DNA from: Candidatus Lambdaproteobacteria bacterium
GTDB lineage: Bacteria; SAR324; NAC60-12
Reading direction: 5' to 3'
Length of the DNA: 7,582 nt
Assembly (NCBI GenBank): GCA_012964265.1
Contig: DTUH01000269.1
Location: 1 to 7,582, forward strand
Shown: positions 1-7,300 of the stretch, piece by piece
Layout of the letters: every line of letters starts with the position of its first letter
Numbering within the stretch: the stretch's first letter is position 1
The notes under the pieces: model-generated
The model's input: the letters and a program-made list of their open reading frames with translations, nothing else
Told to the model about the DNA's origin: nothing
The model's database searches: none
Translations under genes and position numbers: made by a program

Positions 1-44
1 AACTGGATCGCTGTCGCAGTAGACAAGTGCACGAGTTTGGGTGA
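1..44 (+). other. Out-of-frame remnant of the rplL linker at the window edge
   Basis: This stretch should encode the flexible Ala/Val-rich hinge of L7/L12 but is not in frame with the domain that follows. The frame starting at base 1 reads NWIAVAVDKCTSLGEL and then stops at TAG 49-51. The frame of the downstream domain has a TGA at 42-44. AVAV followed by about nine residues before EEKTEF is the spacing seen in E. coli L7/L12, so adding one base near 45-48 would join the two frames. The odd DKCTSLG segment suggests several base errors. I infer low-quality sequence at a contig or read end rather than a real pseudogene. Confidence 0.55.
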
Positions 45-269
45 ACTGTAGAAGAAAAAACTGAATTTGACGTAATTTTGACCAGTTTTGGTGAGAAGAA
101 AATCAACGTCATCAAGGAAGTCCGCTCAATCACCGGATTGGGACTCAAAGAAGCTAAGGAAGCGGTTGAAGCTGCTCCTAAAGCAATTAAAGAAGGTGTC
201 TCCAAGGAAGAGGCAGAAGAAGTCAAAAAGAAACTTGAAGAAGCTGGCGCAAGCGCAGAAATCAAGTAA
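45..269 (+). CDS. rplL: Large ribosomal subunit protein bL12 (L7/L12), C-terminal domain, 5' truncated
   Basis: L7/L12 forms the multicopy stalk of the 50S subunit. Its C-terminal domain recruits and activates the translational GTPases IF2, EF-Tu, EF-G and RF3. The frame from EKTEFDVIL (codon 54 onward) to TAA 267-269 matches the whole C-terminal domain, about 71 residues as in E. coli. The factor-binding face is recognisable: VIKEVR, then TGLGLKEAK, which keeps the equivalents of E. coli I69, K70, R73 and K84. The end EEAGASAEIK is typical. The N-terminal dimerisation domain and hinge are missing because of the window edge and the upstream frame disruption. The TTG at 78 is inside the domain and is not a real start. 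The next gene is not rpoB, the usual partner, and a strong terminator follows directly. The family call is very sure; the 5' boundary is arbitrary. Confidence 0.93.
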   Translation, partial: TVEEKTEFDVILTSFGEKKINVIKEVRSITGLGLKEAKEAVEAAPKAIKEGVSKEEAEEVKKKLEEAGASAEIK

Positions 270-278
270 TTTTTGTTT

Positions 279-314
279 TACCGTGTCCTTACGGGGACAC
301 GGTAGCTGTTTTTT
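279..314 (+). terminator. Intrinsic terminator after rplL
   Basis: A perfect 10-bp stem pairs 279-288 (TACCGTGTCC) with 295-304 (GGACACGGTA) around a 6-nt loop, TTACGG. Four bases (GCTG) then lead into six T residues at 309-314. It begins 9 nt after the rplL stop. In E. coli a partial terminator sits between rplL and rpoB. Here no RNA polymerase gene follows, so it probably ends the ribosomal-protein transcript. Confidence 0.9.
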
Positions 315-488
315 GCCAAGCTCTTCCTTTAATCTCCTCTCTTTTATTTTGCTCAAAATAAATCCCCATCATTCTAAGTTTTTACTTTAATAATTATGCA
401 CAAAGCAATTTCACGCTGGACTGTTACGGAGTAGAAATTTAGGCTAGTGTTGATTATTTTCTAAGAACATTTTGGCAAATCTACTTTC

Positions 489-1544
489 ATGCAACCCTCA
501 CTCAAGACCTACGACGAGTACTTCTCCCAATCAGTAGAAGTACGCATGCGTCATTATGAAAAAGCAGGACGTCTCCAACATGTGATGCTCTCCCATCAAT
601 TTTCCATAACGTTGATGGAAGAATTATTTGACATTGCTGATCACGTAAAAAAAATGACCCGTAAACCAAACGGGATCGAATTTTTGAAATCGTTGTTGAG
701 CCACAAAAAGGCAATGCTCTATTTCACACAGCCTTCCACAAGAACCTTCCTCTCTTTTTTGACTGCATGCCAGATGGTTGGCATGGACACCGGAGAAGTC
801 CGGGATCCATCCTTATCATCAGAATACAAAGGAGAAAGTCAGGAAGACGGTGTCAGGGTTTTCAGCAGCTATTTTGACATGATCATCATGCGTGATCCCA
901 AGCCTGGATTTTGCGAATATATGGCTTATTTGCTGGATAATACAGGCCGCAGTGTCCCCATCATAAATGGAGGCAGCGGTAAAGACCAGCATCCAACCCA
1001 GGCTCTTCTTGACCTTTACACCATACACAGATCATTTCAAAAAACCGGAGGCATCCGCAAAAAACGATATGCGTTTGTAGGAGATTTGTTACGTGGTCGT
1101 GCGGTACGTTCTTCGGTGATGTTATTAAGTCAATATAAGGATATTGAAATGGATTTTGTTGCTCCATCTTCCTTTCAGATTGCCGAGGATTTGGAAGAAT
1201 ATTTGCGCTCGCAGGGTGTTAAAATTAACAAAACTGATGACTTGGACAGTGTTATTTCTGCAGTAGATTGTGTGTATATGACAAGAATTCAGGATGAGTA
1301 TGATCTCTCTGGAGAATCCACTTTGATTGATTATTCTCTCTATAGTCTGACCCCAAATAATGTTAGCCGGATGAAAACAGATTCTATCATTTTGCACCCT
1401 TTACCAAGACGACAGGAAATTTCTCCTCAAGTTGATGTTGATCCGCGGGCAATGTACTGGCGACAACTGCGAAACGGAGTCTACATCAGAGCGGCACTTC
1501 TGCTTTATGTCTTCGATGTTGCACATCGCTTAAAGGAGTATTAA
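489..1544 (+). CDS. pyrB: Aspartate carbamoyltransferase, catalytic chain
   Basis: It catalyses carbamoyl phosphate + L-aspartate -> N-carbamoyl-L-aspartate, the committed step of pyrimidine synthesis, in the cytosol. Carbamoyl-phosphate site: STRT 83-86, K114 in YKGE (E. coli K84, lent by the neighbouring subunit), R135 in MRDP, and HPTQ 168-171. Aspartate domain: VGDLLRGRAVRS 197-208 (R204 = E. coli R167), TRIQ 265-268 (E. coli R229, Q231), HPLPR 303-307, and the C-terminal NGVYIRAALL. The TRIQ and HPLPR context fits aspartate rather than ornithine carbamoyltransferase. At 351 residues it is about 40 longer than E. coli PyrB (311), mainly from about 30 extra N-terminal residues. E. coli E50 is Q81 and R234 is Y271. 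No pyrI regulatory-chain gene is visible. ATG 489 has no Shine-Dalgarno; Met31-Val (579) is an alternative start nearer the family length. Strong terminators flank it, so it is probably monocistronic. Confidence 0.93.
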   Translation: MQPSLKTYDEYFSQSVEVRMRHYEKAGRLQHVMLSHQFSITLMEELFDIADHVKKMTRKPNGIEFLKSLLSHKKAMLYFTQPSTRTFLSFLTACQMVGMDTGEVRDPSLSSEYKGESQEDGVRVFSSYFDMIIMRDPKPGFCEYMAYLLDNTGRSVPIINGGSGKDQHPTQALLDLYTIHRSFQKTGGIRKKRYAFVGDLLRGRAVRSSVMLLSQYKDIEMDFVAPSSFQIAEDLEEYLRSQGVKINKTDDLDSVISAVDCVYMTRIQDEYDLSGESTLIDYSLYSLTPNNVSRMKTDSIILHPLPRRQEISPQVDVDPRAMYWRQLRNGVYIRAALLLYVFDVAHRLKEY

Positions 1545-1552
1545 AATAAATG

Positions 1553-1603
1553 TTTCTGCCAATGATACAGGAAAGTTGGATCATGGCAGAAAGAGTTTTT
1601 TTT
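1553..1603 (+). terminator. Intrinsic terminator after pyrB
   Basis: TTTCTGCCA 1553-1561 pairs with TGGCAGAAA 1584-1592. After a bulged A at 1562, TGAT 1563-1566 pairs with ATCA 1580-1583. The loop is 13 nt (1567-1579). GAG leads into eight T residues at 1596-1603. It starts 8 nt after the pyrB stop and ends only 16 nt before the next start codon, so it could instead act as a leader attenuator for the downstream gene. Confidence 0.88.
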
Positions 1604-1608
1604 AATCT

Positions 1609-1614
1609 TATAAA
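1609..1614 (+). promoter_or_regulatory. Possible -10 element for a leaderless transcript
   Basis: TATAAA lies at -11 to -6 relative to the A of ATG 1620, where a -10 box would sit if transcription began at the start codon. There is no Shine-Dalgarno, and the upstream terminator ends at 1603, leaving no room for a conventional promoter plus leader. I see no good -35 at the right spacing. AT-rich hexamers are common, so this is tentative. Confidence 0.3.
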
Positions 1615-1619
1615 CCAAC

Positions 1620-3116
1620 ATGTCCAGCCCTAAATTTATTTCTACAAATGTTGCCGCCTTGCTTGTTTACGGGCGGCCGCCGATGGTCTTTGCCGGAATG
1701 GTCTGTGCCATTAACGTGATGCTTGACCGCAATCCATTTGTCTATTATAGCGGAGTAATTTTTCTGCTTGCCGCAATGATCCTTGACTTAATTGACGGCT
1801 GGTTTGCAGCCCGTTTTAGACCACAGGCAAAACTAGCCCATTTAGCCGACCGGATCATGGACAAAGTGGTGTACTCCATGGTTTTTCCGATGGTTGCAGT
1901 GGGCATGATGTGGCGTTACCTGTCTTTAGCAGAAAGTGCGAATTTTCGTTTGGAGATGCTGCACGTCGTGTTTGTATTTGTTTTGTGCGTAACAGTTTTA
2001 ATGCGTGATAATTTCGCGCATTTCATGCGAAATTTTTCACTCCGCAAAGGCGAAGTAGAAGAAATGAAGGAAGTCACCCGACTCCGGACAATGGTTGCGG
2101 CTCCGATTGGAGTTGTGCTTTACATTCACGCTTTTTATATACCAGGGGGTCCCGATTCTTCCCTTTATTCCTGGATCAGTTGGCTGGGAGCAATTCCGAT
2201 TCAGCAGCTTTTCTTTTTGGAAATTCTGTTGCTGATCATCAATTTTGGTTCGATTGCCGGTTATTGCCGAAAGTACGGCACTGCGTGTCTTGATGATCTT
2301 TGTTTAAATGATGAGGTTTTACGCCGCCGAATTTTAGCCGTTTTCCCAAATGCACTGACCGTAATGAATGCGCTCATGGGAATTTTAGCCATGCTCTTTG
2401 CTTATCGGGGACGAGTTCAGGAAGCCTACCTGATTCTGCTTGGAGCCGGTTTTTTTGATAAACTGGACGGTGCTGTCGCCAGAAAATTGGGACTCACAAC
2501 TCCGCTACCATCAGCAAAACCAAGAAAATATAACATAACGCTTGGGGGTGTTCTCGACGACGTTTCTGATACAGTCAGTTTTTGCATTGCGCCTGCCGTC
2601 ATATTTTTCATTTTAATGTCTCAAGTAAATGATGAATCGATTCAGGCTCTGCCCTATGGATGGATTGCCATTATGTATGTTTTTCTGGGAGTGACTCGAT
2701 TAGTATTATTTGTTTTGGATCAAAATAGTATCCCCGGTTTTTTCAAGGGCATGCCCGTTCCAGGTGCGGCTCTGTTAGCAGCAGCTCCATTCATAATGCT
2801 TGGAAACGCACTGGAAACAAATACTCCGGATGTAGTTTTTTGGGCACAATTCTGTTTTGTCTTAATGATAATTGCCGGAATCTTAATGATAAGTTTTCCT
2901 ATTCGTTATATGCACATCGGGCGCTTGATGAGCCGTAGTCGAAAGTTTTTATTTTTAACAATTGTGCTAATCATCGGCTTTGCCTTCACACCCTACTTTG
3001 GTCATGCCGCACTCGCTTACCTCATCTTATACGTTTTTTCGCCACTCTACACATGGCGTATCAGTCCGGAAATCGCCTCAAAGGAGAATCCGGAAAAACT
3101 CTCTCCTTCTTCTTGA
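1620..3116 (+). CDS. Tandem two-domain CDP-alcohol phosphatidyltransferase (integral membrane)
   Basis: This family transfers a phosphatidyl group from CDP-diacylglycerol to an alcohol (glycerol-3-phosphate, serine, inositol and others) at the inner membrane. The protein has 498 residues, against roughly 180-260 for single-domain members, and carries two catalytic signatures. Domain 1: D56, D59-G60, A63, D77, D81 at canonical spacing, but the AR arginine is A64 (an R follows at 65) and the conserved glycine is A73. Domain 2: D280, D283-G284, A287-R288, G309, D313, D317, all canonical apart from about 12 extra residues between R288 and G309. Domain 2 looks PssA-like: FPNALTVMN before it, SDTVSFCIAPA after it, and FFKGMPVPGAA. 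Each half is rich in membrane-spanning hydrophobic segments. ATG 1620 is the earliest possible start, since TAA lies in frame at 1611, and YGRPPMVFAG argues against Met22. ruvB follows after 6 nt. The family is sure; both substrates are inferred. Confidence 0.9.
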   Translation: MSSPKFISTNVAALLVYGRPPMVFAGMVCAINVMLDRNPFVYYSGVIFLLAAMILDLIDGWFAARFRPQAKLAHLADRIMDKVVYSMVFPMVAVGMMWRYLSLAESANFRLEMLHVVFVFVLCVTVLMRDNFAHFMRNFSLRKGEVEEMKEVTRLRTMVAAPIGVVLYIHAFYIPGGPDSSLYSWISWLGAIPIQQLFFLEILLLIINFGSIAGYCRKYGTACLDDLCLNDEVLRRRILAVFPNALTVMNALMGILAMLFAYRGRVQEAYLILLGAGFFDKLDGAVARKLGLTTPLPSAKPRKYNITLGGVLDDVSDTVSFCIAPAVIFFILMSQVNDESIQALPYGWIAIMYVFLGVTRLVLFVLDQNSIPGFFKGMPVPGAALLAAAPFIMLGNALETNTPDVVFWAQFCFVLMIIAGILMISFPIRYMHIGRLMSRSRKFLFLTIVLIIGFAFTPYFGHAALAYLILYVFSPLYTWRISPEIASKENPEKLSPSS

Positions 3117-3122
3117 ACAACC

Positions 3123-4187
3123 ATGCAGGAACTAACTGTGGACTCCGAGACCCCTGATCTTCCGGAAAACGCTGAAGAAAGAATGGTTGCTCCGGAACCC
3201 CAACTTGGAGAGCAATTCGATCAATCCCTGCGTCCGGAACGTTTAAAGGACTATATTGGACAGCAAGAAATTAAGGAAAATCTGGTCGTTTATATTGGGG
3301 CAGCAAAAAAACGTGGCCATGCTTTGGATCATGTACTATTGAGTGGACCTCCGGGATTGGGGAAAACTACACTCGCAAATATTTTCTCCCGAGAAATGGA
3401 GGTCCCGTTGCGAGCGACTTCCGGACCTGTTATTGAGCGTCAGGGTGATTTAGCGGCAATCCTCACAAATCTGGAACCCGGGACAATTTTGTTTATTGAT
3501 GAAATACACCGGCTGAATCGAGTGGTGGAAGAAGTGCTCTATGGCGCAATGGAAGATTTTACACTCGACATCATTATCGGAGAAGGACCCGGGGCACGCA
3601 CCGTTAAAATTGATTTGCCGCATTTTACCCTGGTGGGAGCAACAACACGGGCAGGACTGCTCACCTCACCTTTAAGAGAACGTTTTGGTATTCAGTTCCG
3701 GCTTAATTTCTATAATCCGGAAGAGCTGAAAACAATAATCCTGCGTGCGGCGTCTTTACTTGGTATTGAAATTGTGGAAGAAGCATCTTTGGAACTTGCC
3801 CGCAGAGCAAGAGGGACACCCAGAATTGCAAACCGCTTGCTGAAACGCTGCCGTGATTTTGCTGATATGGAGACCTCCGGAGTAATCACTTTGCCGTTGG
3901 TCAAGAAGAGTTTAGATAAAATGAGAATAGATATTGTAGGTCTTGATCAAATGGACCGTCTCATACTTGAATCCATCATTGAAAAATTTGGTGGCGGCCC
4001 TGTTGGATTGAGTACTCTTGCTGCATCAGTATCTGAGGAAAAAGACACAATTGAAGACGTGTATGAGCCTTTTCTGCTGCTCAAGGGCTTTTTGCAGCGA
4101 ACTCCTCGAGGACGAATGGCTACCGAGAGGGCTTATCAGCATTTGGGGCTTTCAGTTCCTCAAAGATCTCAGGAAAATCTTTTTTGA
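3123..4187 (+). CDS. ruvB: Holliday junction branch migration helicase subunit RuvB
   Basis: RuvB is the hexameric AAA+ motor that, with RuvA, drives Holliday-junction branch migration in recombinational repair. The 354-residue sequence is canonical throughout: SLRPERLKDYIGQ (35-47), Walker A GPPGLGKTT (75-83), Walker B FIDEIH (124-129), the IGEGPGARTVKIDLP hairpin (152-166) that contacts RuvA in the family, sensor 1 GATTRAG (172-178), arginine-finger region SPLRERFG (182-189), sensor 2 GTPRIANRLL (231-240), and a C-terminal winged helix ending in GFLQRTPRGRMAT (322-334). It is slightly longer than E. coli RuvB (336), with an acidic N-terminus. Met21 (3183) would give 334 residues, but ER just before it resembles the ER-V-P start motif of many RuvBs, so the longer form is preferred. 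No Shine-Dalgarno precedes ATG 3123. It follows the lipid synthase by 6 nt, so they are probably cotranscribed. ruvA and ruvC are not in the window. Confidence 0.97.
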   Translation: MQELTVDSETPDLPENAEERMVAPEPQLGEQFDQSLRPERLKDYIGQQEIKENLVVYIGAAKKRGHALDHVLLSGPPGLGKTTLANIFSREMEVPLRATSGPVIERQGDLAAILTNLEPGTILFIDEIHRLNRVVEEVLYGAMEDFTLDIIIGEGPGARTVKIDLPHFTLVGATTRAGLLTSPLRERFGIQFRLNFYNPEELKTIILRAASLLGIEIVEEASLELARRARGTPRIANRLLKRCRDFADMETSGVITLPLVKKSLDKMRIDIVGLDQMDRLILESIIEKFGGGPVGLSTLAASVSEEKDTIEDVYEPFLLLKGFLQRTPRGRMATERAYQHLGLSVPQRSQENLF

Positions 4188-4303
4188 ATGTTTTAAGCAA
4201 GTATTTTCCAGCCGGTTTCGCGCTACAGTGCAGGGGTAAATTTTGTTGTAATCTTCATAATATTATTTCTCAGATATGGATGCCAAAAAAATTAAAATCG
4301 TTC

Positions 4304-4316
4304 AGTATTAAATACT
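4304..4316. repeat. Short perfect palindrome in the ruvB-glnD gap
   Basis: AGTAT-TAA-ATACT is an inverted repeat with 5-nt arms, centred 39 nt upstream of the GlnD-like start codon. It could be an operator half-site pair, but the whole 161-nt gap (4188-4348) is AT-rich and such palindromes arise by chance. I see no intrinsic terminator, Shine-Dalgarno or small gene in this gap. Confidence 0.25.
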
Positions 4317-4348
4317 TATTCCAGTCACCAGCAAATAATTTCTAGTTC

Positions 4349-7300
4349 ATGGATACTAACTTTTCTCCTATTGAAAATTATCCATTTCTTTCTCCTTTCA
4401 TCTTCAATGAAGATCCTGGGATAATTGAAAAACACAAAATATCCATACTGAAACGTCTTGATAATGTTTGGCGGCCTTTGAAGATTGATGCCTGCCAAAC
4501 TCATGAATATCTTGCTGCACGAGAAAATGTATTTGCAACGGTTGTTGCTGAGCATTTTGAAAAGCAATACCAAATAATTGTGAAAAAGAGCCTGAGTACA
4601 AACAACTCTTTTGAGACTCTTTCACAAAATACACGCCTTTTGGACAGTATCATCCACACCGCTTTTGAATACGCATTTGAAGATCTGCCCATCCTTAAAG
4701 AAAGGATTAACGAAGAGCTTAAAAAAGAATATCGTTTCAAAAAAAAATCACTGCCGAAAAATCAGCAAAAACACGAACTCAACCGGAAACAAATCGAGAA
4801 GATTGAATCGAATCCGGAAGACCCTGAACAAAGGCAGCTGCTTAAATATTATAATAGTATTGATGCAGATTTGAACCGTGAAATATCGAGTCTAACTGAA
4901 CGACTTGAAAGTTTAAACGAGCAAATGCCTTTGGCTCAACAAGCTGAACTCAAACGGGATTTTTTACTCAAGCACTTTGTAATCTTCGCCAGAGGAGGAT
5001 ATGGCAGAGCGGAACTAAGTTTTGCATCCGACCGTGATCTCGGTTATTGTCTGGACACACAACAACTAAGTTCCGGAGAGGCAGAGATTTGCCGGCAATT
5101 CATTATTCATATTGAGCATTTACTCCGGATAGCAGGAATAGAAACCGCACACCAATACTTTGAATTAGACGAGGATTTATCACGTTTTAAAGACCCCGGT
5201 AGCATCCACACTATTCCGGCCATTTTGGAAAGCAGGGTTTTGCTTGGCAGTAATAATTTAGCAAATGCCTTGAAACGCAGATTTTTTCAAATACTACCCT
5301 ACGAAACATTCGTGCTGAGTCAAATACGTGACTACCATAATCGTACGGTTCCAGGTTTGAGTCAGATGAATATCAAGGAAGATCAAGGTGGTTTACGCTC
5401 ATTGCAAATCCCCCTTTGGTTGGCTGCAGCAACTTTTGGTGTATTTCCTAATCAAACTGCAGATATGTTGGCCCTGCTAATCCAAAAAAGAATTATTTCT
5501 CCGCGTCAGGGATTCAAACTTTGTCAGGCGCTGGAGTTTTTATACGACCTGCGCAACTTTTCTGCAGTCGCAGCAAAGTTTCATTTTGACGATCACGCAC
5601 GTGAAAGTGGACTGTCTGAAAAAGATCTTCAGATTAACATCATCAATGATGCAACTGAGCGACTTTACCTGCTCAAGAAAAAACGGTTCGAGAGTATTGA
5701 CGTTTTTGACCGCTACCGCCTGCAAATGGTGAATCATATCCAATATCTTTCAGAGGCAATTTTGCAGCGTCTGCTGGATCGAACCATAGTGAGGACTTTC
5801 TCTAATTTCCAGGTTGTAGTCAATTTGGGGAAGCGCCAAATTGTTGAAATAAATGCATTGGAAGGATTACCGCAAGTACCGATATCTCTGATTTTCAATG
5901 ATCCTCCTGCATTACTTGAGCTCTTTGAATATGTGGGCCAATCAGAATATGATTTGTCTTTTGATCTCAAGGATGAAATGGCAGATTTGATCAAAATCTT
6001 AACTCCGGATGTTATTGAAATTCATCGTCCACAAATTGCGGAACGTTTCAGCAAACTTATGCTTACGCCTTTTGCGGCAAATGCCTGGCGAATCATGTTG
6101 GAAATTTGTGAACCGATTAATGCGGAAAATCAACCCCGGACTTTAATGGGTTGCTTCATTCCGGAAACAAATAAAATGCGTTTCCTGCTGCGCAATCTTG
6201 CTTACCATCAACATCCTGTCTGTACGCATACGATAAATGCACTAGATCGTACGCAAAAAGAACTGGATCGGCTAAAAAAAGATTATCAGGAATTGTATCA
6301 ATACCTGGAGCCAAAACATATATTAGCACTCAAATGGGGCATCCTGTTTCATGATGTCGGAAAAATTGATCCGCAAACAGATCATGAGGTTTCCGGAACA
6401 TCGATTGCTGTAAAAGCACTGGAGCGTATCGGTTATGATGACCAGGAATTATTCACCCTCGTATCTCTGCTCATTGTACATCACACGACGGTTGTGCAGC
6501 TCAGTAGAACTTCTGCCTATTTTGATCAAGCACTGCAAAGTTTTTTTGAAATTGCAGACCGAAATCTGATCAATGTTATTCTGCTTTTCCTCTGCAACAT
6601 CTCGGATTACATTTCAGTGAGCGACAGCAATGCCCACTCCACACGGAGTTTGAGAACATTTTTTGAAGAGACTTATCGGGTTTTTGCCGAAATGCGATCC
6701 TCTCAGAAGCAGGAAGATTCAATGGATTTTATCCAGACATATCTGGATATTAAAAAGACTGATCTTGAATCCGATACACGTATATATCTTTTAATTAACA
6801 GGAGTCTGCGTGAAAATCTGGTTTCTGTTTTGCTGACACCCTTGGAGCGGATAAATCAAAAGGAGAGAAAACTTCTCGAAAAATCTGAAGCTGAATTACA
6901 AGTCTTGTGGCGTGATCTAAAACTGGGCTCACTTGATGAACACGGCACGGACCAAACCACAGACAAATTTATCCGCACCATCCGGCAATCTCTCAGTAAT
7001 GAAACTTTGGTTGAATTGACTGAGCTTTACAGTCCATTGATCAACTGGTTTTTTGCTTCATTTCCAAATCGTTTTCTGCTCAGCTCTCCACCGGGGATGG
7101 TTGCAGAGAATCTCACTATTTTCAATAAACTGGAGCGGCCTGCGATAGTCAACGTTATTACCAATGCACATGGGCGGCTAAATGCTCTCCTGATTTATGT
7201 GCATGACCTGCCTCAAATTCACAGCAGAATCGCTTACACCTTAAATTTGAAGCACCTCAATATTGAATCAGCAAAAATCAACCAAATTAAATTTGCAAGA

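Noticed and set aside
57..68. 12-nt identity (AAAACTGAATTT) between the two window ends (57-68 and 7553-7564), suggesting a circular molecule or terminal repeat
   Set aside because: The flanks do not match and one shared 12-mer is expected by chance in 7.5 kb. Both copies simply encode KTEF.
88..390. 100-residue Lys-rich reading frame overlapping rplL
   Set aside because: It is the +1 shadow of the L7/L12 domain and runs through the terminator hairpin. Its Lys/Ser richness is a by-product of the AAG/GAA codons.
315..488. Promoter or small gene in the rplL-pyrB gap
   Set aside because: AT-rich hexamers exist (for example TGTTAC and TAGTGT 17 nt apart) but none is a convincing sigma-70 pair. 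The reading frames there have no homology signal.
489..1544. Ornithine carbamoyltransferase as the identity of the carbamoyltransferase gene
   Set aside because: The TRIQ and HPLPR motifs, K114 in YKGE and the DVDP...NGVYIRAALL C-terminus match aspartate carbamoyltransferase. The HCLP motif expected of ornithine carbamoyltransferase is absent.
4156..4185. Possible terminator at the ruvB 3' end: TTCCT/AGGAA stem followed by TTTTTT
   Set aside because: The stem is only 5 bp with a 10-nt loop, lies inside the coding region, and has four bases between the stem and the T-run. It is too weak to call.
4325..4874. Several overlapping frames on both strands near the GlnD-like N-terminus
   Set aside because: They are shadows of the uninterrupted 1078-codon + strand frame, which carries the recognisable GlnD motifs and begins at 4349.
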